Assembly: GCA_903861445.1 (NCBI GenBank)
Contig: CAIOUK010000215.1
Location: 1 to 64,000, forward strand
Length of the DNA stretch: 64,000 bases
Origin: an uncultured Verrucomicrobia subdivision 3 bacterium
Lineage (GTDB): Bacteria; Verrucomicrobiota; Verrucomicrobiia; Limisphaerales; UBA11358
Direction of reading: 5' to 3'
Positions 1 through 8,193 of this stretch are shown here, one piece after another (the stretch's first letter is position 1; every line of letters starts with the position of its first letter). The notes under the pieces were generated by a model. It was not told where the DNA came from. It made no database searches and saw only the letters and a program-made list of their open reading frames with translations. Made by a program: the position numbers and the translations under genes.

Positions 1-129
1 CGGCTGGATTTGCGGCGGCAGGAATTGGTGCTGGTAGCCCACCACGTCCATCACGTCGCCGACCACGGCGGTAAAAAGTTCCTCGCGGCAGCGCGCGAAC
101 AGTTCGTTATCATTTTTCCAGGTGATCAT
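1..129 (-). CDS. RraA-like family protein, N-terminal part only
   Basis: The reverse strand opens with ATG at 129 and stays open for 43 codons to the window edge. The N-terminus carries an ELFTAVVGDVMD stretch, which resembles the start of the RraA/HMG-aldolase-like family (formerly annotated as dimethylmenaquinone methyltransferase). Those proteins are trimeric and include RNase E regulators as well as oxaloacetate decarboxylase/aldolases. An enzyme role in small-acid metabolism is more likely than RNase control, but that is inference from family statistics. The active-site region lies outside the window, so substrate and completeness cannot be judged. Confidence 0.6.
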   Translation of the reverse strand, partial: MITWKNDNELFARCREELFTAVVGDVMDVVGYQHQFLPPQIQP

Positions 130-210
130 AAATTTTTAATCTTTCAATTCAGCGACCGCCGCCGGAAACGCCTGGCTGACTGTAAGAGTCGCTAAAGAAG
201 TTTTTTCAAC

Positions 211-501
211 TCAAGTATCTCCAAAAACCAAATACGCGACGGTTTCAATCCAAAGCGGCGATGTGTAAAGCAGCAAGGCGTAAAACTTCCAACCGCCACC
301 TGTCTCGTGCCGAATGTATGCGAGACCGATACGCAATAAAACAAGACCATCAAGGATGTAAGCGAATAAAACCTTTGCTGTTCCGATGCTGCAAAGGCAC
401 GGCAAGAAGAGTGACTGGAGAATAAAAGCGATGACTAACGCTGCAAAGAGTTGCTTGTAATTCCAACTCTTTGGAACTGCTGGTGTCTGGGCAACATTCA
501 T
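211..501 (-). CDS. small multi-pass membrane protein, function unknown
   Basis: A 96-residue protein if it starts at the ATG at 501; a TTG six codons upstream would give 102. It has three hydrophobic segments, at about residues 19-37, 43-61 and 72-92 (ending TSPLWIETVAYLVF), and a short polar N-terminus, so it is probably an inner-membrane protein. No catalytic motif is visible and I do not recognise the family. It is separated from both neighbours and no clear Shine-Dalgarno site precedes it. The hydrophobic pattern is the main reason to accept it as a gene. Confidence 0.5.
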   Translation of the reverse strand: MNVAQTPAVPKSWNYKQLFAALVIAFILQSLFLPCLCSIGTAKVLFAYILDGLVLLRIGLAYIRHETGGGWKFYALLLYTSPLWIETVAYLVFGDT

Positions 502-620
502 TGGTTTGAGTGTTAACAAAGTCTGACTATCATCGTGATTCGTTAGGTTGGTTAAATTTTCACGTTCCGCTGTGACAAAGTCAATTTCCGCCGTTAAGAT
601 GACCGTATAGCGGACACATT

Positions 621-1355
621 ATGAAACAGGACAAAACCGTTTCCACCTCGCTCATCAAGGCGCTCGACATCATTTCCTATATGGCCGGCCATCCGGAAGG
701 CATCCGCCTCGTGGACTTGGTCGCGGGCAGCGGCTTGCCCCGCTCGACGGTCATCCGCATTCTTCAGACGCTTCAAGACTATGGACTGGTGGAAAATTTG
801 GATGCCAGACATTATCAACTTTCCGCGCGCTTCCGGTCGTGGGCGAATCCGGATCGCTACACGGTTTTGCGCAACCGCTACCGTCCGATTTTGCAGGCCA
901 TCTCGGCAGAAGTGAAGGAACTCGTCCTGCTTGGCCTGCGGGAGGGAGCGGGCATCATCCACCTTGATTACATTGAATGGGATCACGCCATTCGCGTCGC
1001 GCCGACGCCACACACGCGGCATCCGTGGCACAAGCACGCGCTGGGCAAGCTGGCGATGAGTCTTCAGCCCGGCATTCTTGAGCAACTCAAAAACCACCGA
1101 CGTCGCGCGGAGATGGCGGAAATTCAGCGCACCGGCGTGGCGTGGAATCGTGAGGAAAGCGAGCCGGGCATGATTGCGCTGGCGACCTGGGGCATGAAGC
1201 CGAGTCCGGCAGAACCAATGATTGCGGTGGCGTGGCCGACTTTTCGCTTCACCGAAAAAGCCGCCACGAATGCGATCCGTGTTATTCGCGAAGCTGTGCG
1301 GCGAGAAATAAAAACGGCACCGGCTCTCAAGTTGCCAACCGGTAAAGAATTATGA
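621..1355 (+). CDS. IclR-family transcriptional regulator
   Basis: 244 residues. An N-terminal winged helix (about 1-65; SLIKALDIISYM, GLPRSTVIRILQTL, YGLVE) is followed by an IclR-type effector domain. LGKLAMSLQP and the C-terminal ATWGMKP/MIAVAWPTFRF segments match the usual layout of the ligand pocket. IclR proteins bind as dimers or tetramers and control catabolic genes in response to small acids or aromatics. The divergent RraA-like gene and the small membrane gene are possible targets by position only. The gene converges on the sigma-54 regulator downstream, with six bases between the two stop codons. Confidence 0.9.
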   Translation: MKQDKTVSTSLIKALDIISYMAGHPEGIRLVDLVAGSGLPRSTVIRILQTLQDYGLVENLDARHYQLSARFRSWANPDRYTVLRNRYRPILQAISAEVKELVLLGLREGAGIIHLDYIEWDHAIRVAPTPHTRHPWHKHALGKLAMSLQPGILEQLKNHRRRAEMAEIQRTGVAWNREESEPGMIALATWGMKPSPAEPMIAVAWPTFRFTEKAATNAIRVIREAVRREIKTAPALKLPTGKEL

Positions 1356-1361
1356 ACGAAA

Positions 1362-2726
1362 TTATTCGTTTATAATAAACCCGCTATTCCGGAAACGCTG
1401 GAGCTTGTAGAGCAGCGTGCGGCGGCTGATGCCCAGGGCTTTGGCCGTTTCCGTGCGGTTGAAATGATGCTCTTTTAGGGCGGCCAAAATGGCATCTCGT
1501 TCGATGGCTTCGAGCTGCGGTGTTTCATTTATCGTCGCTGGCGGCTGGCTGATAGCAGTAGTTTGTAGACGAGTTGGCAGGTGTTCCGGCAAAATCACTT
1601 CGCTTCGCGAGACCAGCACGGCTCGTTCGATGACATTGCGCAGCTCGCGCACATTGCCCGGCCAGGCATAATTTTCCAGAATCGCCGTCGTCGCGGCAGA
1701 AAGTTGCGCGTTGCCGGGGGAAAATTCTTTCAGGAACAAATTGGCCAGCGGCAAAATATCTTCGCGCCGTTCGCGCAACGGCGGCACGTTCAACTCCACG
1801 ACATTCAGCCGGTAAAATAAATCTTCACGGAAACGGCCCGCCTTCACCTCGTCTTCGAGATTACGATTGCTGGCGGCGAGCACGCGGGCGTCGGTGTGGA
1901 TTTCGCGATTCGAACCAACGCGCTGAAATTTTCCGTCCTGCGTCACCCGCAGCAGCCGCGCCTGTAGGGCAGGGGACATCTCGGCGATTTCATCCAGAAA
2001 AATCGTGCCGCCCTTGGCCTCTTCAAAACGGCCGATGCGCTGCGCCGTCGCGCCGGTGAACGCGCCTTTTTCGTGCCCGAACAATTCGCTTTCCAGCAGC
2101 GTTTCGGGAATCGCCGCGCAGTTGACTTTGACGAGCGGCCCGTTGGCGCGCGCGCTCCAAGCATGGAGCAGGTCGGCCACTACTTCCTTGCCCACGCCGC
2201 TTTCGCCGGTGATGAACACACGCGTGTCGGACGCCGCGATGAGCGCGATGTCTTGAAACAAAGTTGTCATCAGCGGACTGTGCGCGGCGATGTGCGGCGG
2301 TAGTTTTTTCTCCGCGCCCAAATTCAACGGCGTGGTTGCCGCCAGCCCAGTGGCTTGCCGGACAGTGGCAAGCAATTCATCCAGATCAATCGGCTTGGCG
2401 AGATAGTTCAGCGCGCCGTCGCGCATCGCGCCCACGGCTTCGCGGATGTCGGCGTAGGCGGTGACGAGCAGGACGGGCAGCGTGAAATGCTGTTCGCGCA
2501 GCCGGCGCAACGTTTCCAGGCCGGACAGCCCGGTCATCCGCACGTCAGAAATCATCAGGGAAAATTTCTCCTTCGCCAGCAGCTCCAGCGCGCGTTCGCC
2601 GGAATCCGCCAGCGTGGTGACGAAGCTCTGGCTGCGCAGAAAGGAATCCAGCAGACTGCGCTGGCCGGCGTCATCATCCACGACGAGGATGCGCGGCGGT
2701 GCGGTTTTGCGTTCGTCCAAAGCCAT
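1362..2726 (-). CDS. NtrC-family sigma-54 dependent response regulator
   Basis: 454 residues. The receiver domain (about 10-130) has the acidic VVDDD cluster and a phosphoacceptor Asp near residue 61 in LMISDVRMTG. A central AAA+ domain (about 150-385) carries Walker A GESGVGKE, the sigma-54 contact loop GAFTGA, Walker B GGTIFLDEI and the R-finger region FREDLFYRLN. A C-terminal Fis-type helix-turn-helix (NRTETAKALGISRRTLLYKL) binds enhancer DNA. It is the last gene of the secretion operon, 30 bp after its probable cognate kinase. All residues needed to activate sigma-54 polymerase are present. The operon's own upstream sigma-54-like promoter is a natural candidate target. Confidence 0.95.
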   Translation of the reverse strand: MALDERKTAPPRILVVDDDAGQRSLLDSFLRSQSFVTTLADSGERALELLAKEKFSLMISDVRMTGLSGLETLRRLREQHFTLPVLLVTAYADIREAVGAMRDGALNYLAKPIDLDELLATVRQATGLAATTPLNLGAEKKLPPHIAAHSPLMTTLFQDIALIAASDTRVFITGESGVGKEVVADLLHAWSARANGPLVKVNCAAIPETLLESELFGHEKGAFTGATAQRIGRFEEAKGGTIFLDEIAEMSPALQARLLRVTQDGKFQRVGSNREIHTDARVLAASNRNLEDEVKAGRFREDLFYRLNVVELNVPPLRERREDILPLANLFLKEFSPGNAQLSAATTAILENYAWPGNVRELRNVIERAVLVSRSEVILPEHLPTRLQTTAISQPPATINETPQLEAIERDAILAALKEHHFNRTETAKALGISRRTLLYKLQRFRNSGFIINE

Positions 2727-2756
2727 GCGGCAAATTAGCCGAAGCCCCGCGCCGCG

Positions 2757-4313
2757 TCACGCCGCGAGTTTGAGGTGGCTGATGCGGAAAATCGCGCCGC
2801 GCGGCTCGTTCGGCAGGCACGCGATTTCCCAGCCGTGCAGCAAAACAATTTGCGAAACCACCGCGAGGCCGAGGCCGGTGCCTGTTTGGTTCGTCGTGAA
2901 ATAGGGCTTGAAAATTTCCTGCCGTTTGTCCGCCAGCACGCCGGGGCCGTCGTCGCGGATTTCCAGAATCGCCTCCGTGGCGTTCGCGCGACGCACTTCG
3001 ATTTTTATCTGTCCGGCGGTGCCGACCGCGTGCGTGGCGTTGATGAGCAGGTTGAACAGCACTTGCCGCAATAATTGTTCATCGGCTTCAACCGCCAGCG
3101 GTTCACCGCCGACTTCCACACGTAACTTTTTCTCCTCGATGTCGTAGCCGAGCGTGCGGACGATTTCCGAACAAGCCGCCGTGAGCGCCACCTTCGTGCG
3201 CCGGACTTCGCGCGGCTTGGAATAATTTATGAACTCAGTCAACTGCGCCGTCACCTTGTCGGTTTCGTCCACGATGATTTTTGATTTCTCGCGCACTTCC
3301 GTCGCCGCGTCCGGCAAACGGGCGATTAGCTGCGCCTGCCCGCGAATTAAATTGAGCGGATTGCGCGTTTCGTGCGCGAGACCGGCGGCGGCGAGGTTCA
3401 TTTCCTTGAGGTGTGAATTGAGTTCGCTCGCGCGCACGAGGCGGATTTGCAATTCCGCCGTGCGCCGCACATTGCGCCACGCGAGGCCGACGCCGAGCGC
3501 GGAAATGCCGGCGAACAAAACAATGACAGCACGCAGCCACAGATCGCGCGTGCCGATAGCATGGAAATTTTCAGTGGACATCGCCAGCACGAGGCCGTGC
3601 AGCTCGCGCTTGGCGGCGAGCGTCTTGAACTCGGTGTCGGTCATTCCGCGCATCCACGGCGGGCGATGAGTGCCGCCATGCGGGTGTTCGCCGTCCGGCG
3701 GCGGCGCGGGCGCAGCGATTTCTCCGGCAGCATTGGTGGGCGGCGGTAAATTTGTCGGCGGCAATTCCGGCGCGTTGGTGTTCCAAGCGCCGCGGTCACG
3801 CCGGAAAAATTCCCGGCTGCGCTCGGTCCCATTGGTCAACAGGTTGCGAAAGGAAGGCAGCACGACGGTGGCGTTGTTGGTCTCGCCTTCAGGGGTGACG
3901 CTGGCGCCGGCCACCGGCAAAACGAAGGTCACGCCGCCGCCGGACCAGCGTTCGCGGTCGGCGAGCAGTTTGCGGGAAATCAGATTCGTGTCACCGGCAA
4001 TGACGACGGGATCGCCGTCGGTGTTCAGCAGGCCGATGGCGAGCAAGCCGCTGGTGCTGACAAAACTGTTGGTATGACTGCTGACAAGTTCGTTCAGGAC
4101 GGGTTCGAGGCGATCCTGAAACAGCGCGCCGCGAAACCGCAGCGCGCGCGTGACGGCGCTTAAGGTGCTGGCGATTTCCCGCGAGCGGTTGCGGAGGTCG
4201 GACTTCGCGGCCTCGACCACGCGCAGATGTTCTTCCACCTGCCAGCCAACGACGAGCAGCCACGCGCCGGCAAGCAGGCCGAAGACCCAGCGGCGTTGGC
4301 GTTGCGTTTCCAT
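2757..4313 (-). CDS. membrane sensor histidine kinase
   Basis: 518 residues. TM1 at about 9-25 and TM2 at about 258-278 enclose a periplasmic sensor region of roughly 230 residues, with a Pro/Asn-rich stretch near 180-235. The dimerisation/phosphoacceptor helix has GLAHETRNPLNLIRG with the phosphorylated His near residue 314. The ATPase domain has the N box (LLINATHAVG), G1 (DDGPGV), F box (FKPYFTT) and G2 (GTGLGLAVV). It is probably an active kinase and phosphatase for the adjacent sigma-54 activator. The signal sensed is unknown, and the sensor region does not match a PAS, CHASE or Cache fold that I can recognise. Confidence 0.93.
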   Translation of the reverse strand: METQRQRRWVFGLLAGAWLLVVGWQVEEHLRVVEAAKSDLRNRSREIASTLSAVTRALRFRGALFQDRLEPVLNELVSSHTNSFVSTSGLLAIGLLNTDGDPVVIAGDTNLISRKLLADRERWSGGGVTFVLPVAGASVTPEGETNNATVVLPSFRNLLTNGTERSREFFRRDRGAWNTNAPELPPTNLPPPTNAAGEIAAPAPPPDGEHPHGGTHRPPWMRGMTDTEFKTLAAKRELHGLVLAMSTENFHAIGTRDLWLRAVIVLFAGISALGVGLAWRNVRRTAELQIRLVRASELNSHLKEMNLAAAGLAHETRNPLNLIRGQAQLIARLPDAATEVREKSKIIVDETDKVTAQLTEFINYSKPREVRRTKVALTAACSEIVRTLGYDIEEKKLRVEVGGEPLAVEADEQLLRQVLFNLLINATHAVGTAGQIKIEVRRANATEAILEIRDDGPGVLADKRQEIFKPYFTTNQTGTGLGLAVVSQIVLLHGWEIACLPNEPRGAIFRISHLKLAA

Positions 4314-4355
4314 TTTCGGTTTCAGTCTGGCGCGGTTTTGGTGAAAGACAATTTC

Positions 4356-5651
4356 CTAATTTTTCTTCACCGGCAGGCGGTCGAGGAAATGGTTTAGTTC
4401 CAGTTCAGGAATGGAATTGGTGATCATCTGCGACTGGCCGGTTTCGTGGCCGGACAAGGCAGCAAGCTGTTCCGGCGCGCGAACGATATGCGGCGTGAGA
4501 AAAATTAGCAGCTCGCTCTTCGTGCTCGACTTGGCGCTGAACTTAAACAACTGGCCAAGCAACGGGATGTCGCCGAGTAGCGGAATTTTACTGTCGTTGG
4601 ACGATTTGTCGCTGCCGATGAGTCCGCCGATGACGACCGGCTGGCCGTCCGGCGTCACGACCACGGTGTTGGCGGAACGCTTGTTGATGTTGGGCGCATA
4701 CACGGCGGAAGAAATCACGCTGCCGCCTTCAATCACCTGGCCGGGCGTCGAGTTGTCAATGGACGTGATTTGCGGCTGGAGAATCATTTGCACCAGACTG
4801 TTCGCACCGATGAATGGTGTCACGTCCAGTTGGATGCCGACATTTTGATAACTGCCGTTGATGGTCGGCACCGTCGTGACGCTGTTGCCAACGGTGGTGA
4901 AGCTGACGCCGCTCGGCAGATAAATGCTCTGGCCGACGACGATTTCCGCCTGCTGGCCGTCGCGCGCGAGGATGGACGGACGCGACAACACCTGCGCCTT
5001 GCCGGCGGTGGCGAGGGCCTGAATGGTTGCCGTGAAATCGTTGCCGGTAAGTTGCGCAAAACCGCCGGTGCCGGTCGCGCCCGCCAACGCCTGCGGCAGG
5101 CCAAAATTGTTGCCCGCGCTCACGCTGGAATAGACCGGCGTGATGCTGGAAGGCACAACTGCCGCCGTAGCCGTGCCTGGATTTGCAACCGAAAAATTTG
5201 TGGCATACCCGGAGAGCTGCGAAAAATTATTATTCAGCCCGGTGTAATTACCCTGCACGCCGATGGCGGATGCCTTGTTGTCCGTCACCTCGACAAAGAC
5301 CACCTTGATGAGCACCTGTGGCACGGGCGCGTCGAGGTTGGCGATGACGTTGCTGATCTGCTGGCTCGTCTCCTCGTCCGCGATGACGACGAGATTATGC
5401 GTCACTGGATCCACGGAAATGACCGCGTTGCCCACCGTGCCGTTGTTGTTGTATTGGCCGGAGGTGGTGCTGCTACTGCTGCTGCGACTGGAACTACTCC
5501 CGCCGCCAAAGCCGCCAAACCCACCGAAGCCACCAAACCCGCCGCCGCCGAAACCGCTGCCGCCGCGTGACTGCGCGTGAACCATCAGCGCGGCACCCAG
5601 CCAGAGCGCCAGCACGACTCCGTAATTTTTATTGAAAAGTTTTGTCTTCAT
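4356..5651 (-). CDS. gspD: secretin channel domain (second half of a split GspD)
   Basis: 431 residues. A signal peptide (MKTKLFNKNYG..., ending near ALMVHAQ) is followed by a Gly/Ser-rich spacer at about 28-65. A short N3-like repeat comes next (NLVVIADEETSQQISNVIANLD), then the secretin beta-barrel, with the signature VVVTPDGQPVVIGGLI and SELLIFLTPHIVR near the C-terminus. This is the pore-forming half of an outer-membrane secretin. The N0/N1/N2 half is a separate gene 27 bp upstream. Both halves carry their own signal peptide, so the split is not a sequencing frameshift. Confidence 0.92.
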   Translation of the reverse strand: MKTKLFNKNYGVVLALWLGAALMVHAQSRGGSGFGGGGFGGFGGFGGFGGGSSSSRSSSSSTTSGQYNNNGTVGNAVISVDPVTHNLVVIADEETSQQISNVIANLDAPVPQVLIKVVFVEVTDNKASAIGVQGNYTGLNNNFSQLSGYATNFSVANPGTATAAVVPSSITPVYSSVSAGNNFGLPQALAGATGTGGFAQLTGNDFTATIQALATAGKAQVLSRPSILARDGQQAEIVVGQSIYLPSGVSFTTVGNSVTTVPTINGSYQNVGIQLDVTPFIGANSLVQMILQPQITSIDNSTPGQVIEGGSVISSAVYAPNINKRSANTVVVTPDGQPVVIGGLIGSDKSSNDSKIPLLGDIPLLGQLFKFSAKSSTKSELLIFLTPHIVRAPEQLAALSGHETGQSQMITNSIPELELNHFLDRLPVKKN

Positions 5652-5678
5652 ATTTTTTTCTCCGGTTGAATGGCCAAA

Positions 5679-7055
5679 TTAAAATTGCGGGCTGCCACCG
5701 TTGCGGCCGCTGCCGCCAATACTCGACGTGCCTGAACTCGTGGTTGTGCCGGTGGCCGTGGTGTTGTTCTGCGCGCGCTGCATCAACGCGCTGTTCTGCG
5801 ACGAACTGCTGCCGCTGCTGCGTGAGCCGCTGGTCTGGAACATATTTTGCAGCACCTGTGCCGCCTGCTGCGGGTCGCCGTTGTTCATGTGGAACACATA
5901 AACTTTCTGGTCGCGCGTCGAAGGCACGTCGAGATCGGTCATCATATCCGCGATCTGCTCCATCAATTCCTTTGGCGCGGTCACGATGACCGCCTGAATG
6001 CGCGCATCCGCCACCGCGTTCACCTGCGTCGCTTTTTTGACGCGGTCGCTGGAAGAACTGCCGCCTGACGTTCCGCCCGCCGCCCCGCTCATCATCCGTG
6101 AAAAGAAACTGCTTCGCCCGCCGCCTTCGCCGCCGCGAAAGCTGATGGGCGACTGCGCGCCGCCGCCGGAACCACCGCCGCTCGGAAACACGCTTTCGAT
6201 TTCCGCCGCCACGTCCGTCGGACTGGCGTGCTTGAGCCGGAACACGCGGATTTCCGTCTCCGCCTCCGCGCTGTCGTCAATCGCTTTGATGATTTCCGTG
6301 AGGTGCCGGATGTTCGCCTGCGTGTCAGTGATGACCACCGAGTTGCCCGCCTCGTTCGCCACGACCGTCGCCTGCGGCGAGACAAACGACGTCAGATCCG
6401 AAACCAGTTGCCGCGCCTCGACAAAGCGGATGGGAATGATCTGCGTCACAATTTCCGCGTTGTTCGGAATATCTTCCGGATTGTTGCCGCTCTTCACCGG
6501 AATATTGCGCGTCTTTGCGTCGTTTTTGTCCACGATGGTCAGCGTGCGGCCGTTGCGGATGGCCGCGTAGCCATTTTTATTCAACACGGCGTTCAGCAGA
6601 TTAACCGCTTCGTCGCGCGTCAGGTGTTTGCCGACAACGGACACAGAGCCGTTGACGCGCGTGTCTTGCACGATGACGAACCCCGCCGCGTCGCTCAAGT
6701 AATTCAACACCATTTCCAGCGGCGCATTGCGAAAGTTCAAATCCAAATCATTGCCGTTCGTGCCCGTTGCCTGTGCGGGCGGAACAAAAGTTGCGCCGAC
6801 GGCCGGCGCGACAGCGGATTTGCCGCTCGCCGGCAAAATCACCATCGGCCCGGCATTGGTTGAAGTGGGCACCGCTGCGGTTGGCGGAGTTTGATTACTG
6901 CCTGTTTCCGGAAGCGATCCGTCATCCGAGTCAGCAGCCTCGGCGCGCGGTGGCGGTGGCGGATTGTTATCCGTCGGTGGATTTTCTTGGGCGGTGGCGG
7001 CGACCAGCCAGCCCGCAACGCCCAATGCAAATAAGCTTAAGCTTGTGTTTTTCAT
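5679..7055 (-). CDS. gspD: periplasmic N-domains of a split GspD secretin
   Basis: 458 residues. The signal peptide is followed by a Pro/Asn-rich linker. An N0-like domain comes next (LDLNFRNAPLEMVLNYLS, about 105-175), then at least two ring-forming N repeats (IRFVEARQLVSDLTSF...VVITDTQANIRHLTEIIKAID and VNAVADARIQAVIVTAPKE), and a Ser/Gly-rich tail. No secretin barrel is present. In a normal GspD these domains precede the barrel in one polypeptide; here the barrel is the next gene. The two products presumably assemble into one channel. The start overlaps the upstream GspC/PilP-like gene by 4 bp, so translation is probably coupled. Confidence 0.85.
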   Translation of the reverse strand: MKNTSLSLFALGVAGWLVAATAQENPPTDNNPPPPPRAEAADSDDGSLPETGSNQTPPTAAVPTSTNAGPMVILPASGKSAVAPAVGATFVPPAQATGTNGNDLDLNFRNAPLEMVLNYLSDAAGFVIVQDTRVNGSVSVVGKHLTRDEAVNLLNAVLNKNGYAAIRNGRTLTIVDKNDAKTRNIPVKSGNNPEDIPNNAEIVTQIIPIRFVEARQLVSDLTSFVSPQATVVANEAGNSVVITDTQANIRHLTEIIKAIDDSAEAETEIRVFRLKHASPTDVAAEIESVFPSGGGSGGGAQSPISFRGGEGGGRSSFFSRMMSGAAGGTSGGSSSSDRVKKATQVNAVADARIQAVIVTAPKELMEQIADMMTDLDVPSTRDQKVYVFHMNNGDPQQAAQVLQNMFQTSGSRSSGSSSSQNSALMQRAQNNTTATGTTTSSGTSSIGGSGRNGGSPQF

Positions 7056-7660
7056 TGTAATTCCTTTGCTTTTTTTTCCATCAGTCGTTTCAAAACATCA
7101 TTCTGCCCCAGCGCCGACGAAGGTGCCGCCACTGGAATTTCCGTGCCGGATGTGCCGCCGGCGACGGGCGCGTTCACACTGGTGCTGGCGGAGATTTCGT
7201 CCGCACCCGCCCATTCCCACTTGCCGTTTTCCTGACGCACCACGTCGCCGACTTTTAATGTCAGCTTGTCGGCCTGATTCGTAGTCTCCAGCGTCACGCC
7301 GCCCGGAGTGATTTTCGTCACCGTGTAACCCGCAATTTTCTGTGCGACGGGCAAAACCTGTTTCAACTCATCACGGTTACCGCTGAAAAAAGCGAACAAC
7401 CCTTTTTGATAATTCATCGTGCCGACAAAAGTGAAAGCCGGCGCCGCCGCCGAAACATGTGTGTGCGTCACGCGCGTCCGCGTCCGCGTCGAGACATAAT
7501 GCGGCTGGCGATTCGGATCAAAAATATTCCGGTCCGTGACGAACCGGCTGAACGCCGCATAATCCGTCGCGCCGGGAACCCCATTGTTCGTCTGCGCGAA
7601 CGCATCACTGACGCCAGCCAACGCGAGTGCCAAAATGATTTTTGCGGGTAGCGGTTTCAT
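7052..7660 (-). CDS. GspC/PilP-like periplasmic secretion protein
   Basis: 202 residues with a signal peptide (cleavage near DAFAQ) and no later membrane span. It has an RNIFDPNR motif followed by a small beta domain (FTFVGTMNYQKGLFAFFSG...VGDVVRQENGKWEW). That is the layout of the homology region of GspC, or of PilP, which links the inner-membrane platform to the secretin N0 domain. Position supports this role: it sits between the PilO/GspM-like gene and the secretin gene and overlaps both by 4 bp. GspC normally has an N-terminal membrane anchor, so PilP is the closer comparison. The family call is moderately sure. Confidence 0.65.
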   Translation of the reverse strand: MKPLPAKIILALALAGVSDAFAQTNNGVPGATDYAAFSRFVTDRNIFDPNRQPHYVSTRTRTRVTHTHVSAAAPAFTFVGTMNYQKGLFAFFSGNRDELKQVLPVAQKIAGYTVTKITPGGVTLETTNQADKLTLKVGDVVRQENGKWEWAGADEISASTSVNAPVAGGTSGTEIPVAAPSSALGQNDVLKRLMEKKAKELQ

Positions 7661-8193
7661 TTTTTATCCGGCGGCAGCAGCGCCAGCCCGTTGATTTCAG
7701 TGCTCAAAGTCATTTGCTGACCTTCCTTGTCGCGCGCCGTGAGTTCCAGCGAATCCAGCCGCAGCGCGAGCGGCCCGCGCTCCAGATCGTAAAGAAACTG
7801 GCTCAACGTGCCGAGGGTGCCCGATGTTTCCACACGGCACGTCAGCGTCATATAATTGGTGGACTCATTTTTCCATTGCGGCATCAGGCTCGTCACTTCC
7901 GCGCCGCTGCTGCGCGACCAGCCGTCCACCGCCGTCAGCAATTTTTGCTCCGCGAGCGAGGTGTTCGCCGGCAGCGCATTCACCGTCATGTCCCGCCAGC
8001 GGCTGCGGATGCTGGCTTCACGCTGGAGCAGCCGGTTGCCGTCGGTCACCTTGGTTCGCAAATCCTTGACCTGCGCCTGCCGCGCCGACCACCAGCCGCC
8101 GAGCGGTGCGAGGACAAAATCTACGCCCACCAGCAACGCAAGCGCTGCGGCGGTCAGCACCACGAGAAATTCCTGACGATTCTTAATTTTCAC
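7657..8193 (-). CDS. PilO/GspM-like inner-membrane platform protein
   Basis: About 178 residues from a GTG start at 8193 (first residues VKIKNRQEF). A longer start at 8229 would overlap the upstream gene by 47 bp. One membrane helix (FLVVLTAAALALLVGVDFVLAPL) is followed by a short coiled coil and a ferredoxin-like periplasmic domain, as in PilO and GspM. These proteins form the cage between the cytoplasmic PilM/GspL part and the PilP/GspC part. The gene overlaps its upstream neighbour by 11 bp and its downstream neighbour by 4 bp. Confidence 0.7.
   Translation of the reverse strand: MKIKNRQEFLVVLTAAALALLVGVDFVLAPLGGWWSARQAQVKDLRTKVTDGNRLLQREASIRSRWRDMTVNALPANTSLAEQKLLTAVDGWSRSSGAEVTSLMPQWKNESTNYMTLTCRVETSGTLGTLSQFLYDLERGPLALRLDSLELTARDKEGQQMTLSTEINGLALLPPDKK

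Noticed and set aside
1355..1370. AACGAA-ATTA-TTCGTT hairpin between two convergent genes as a bidirectional terminator
   Set aside because: The stem is only 6 bp, AT-rich, has no clear U-tract and overlaps both stop codons.
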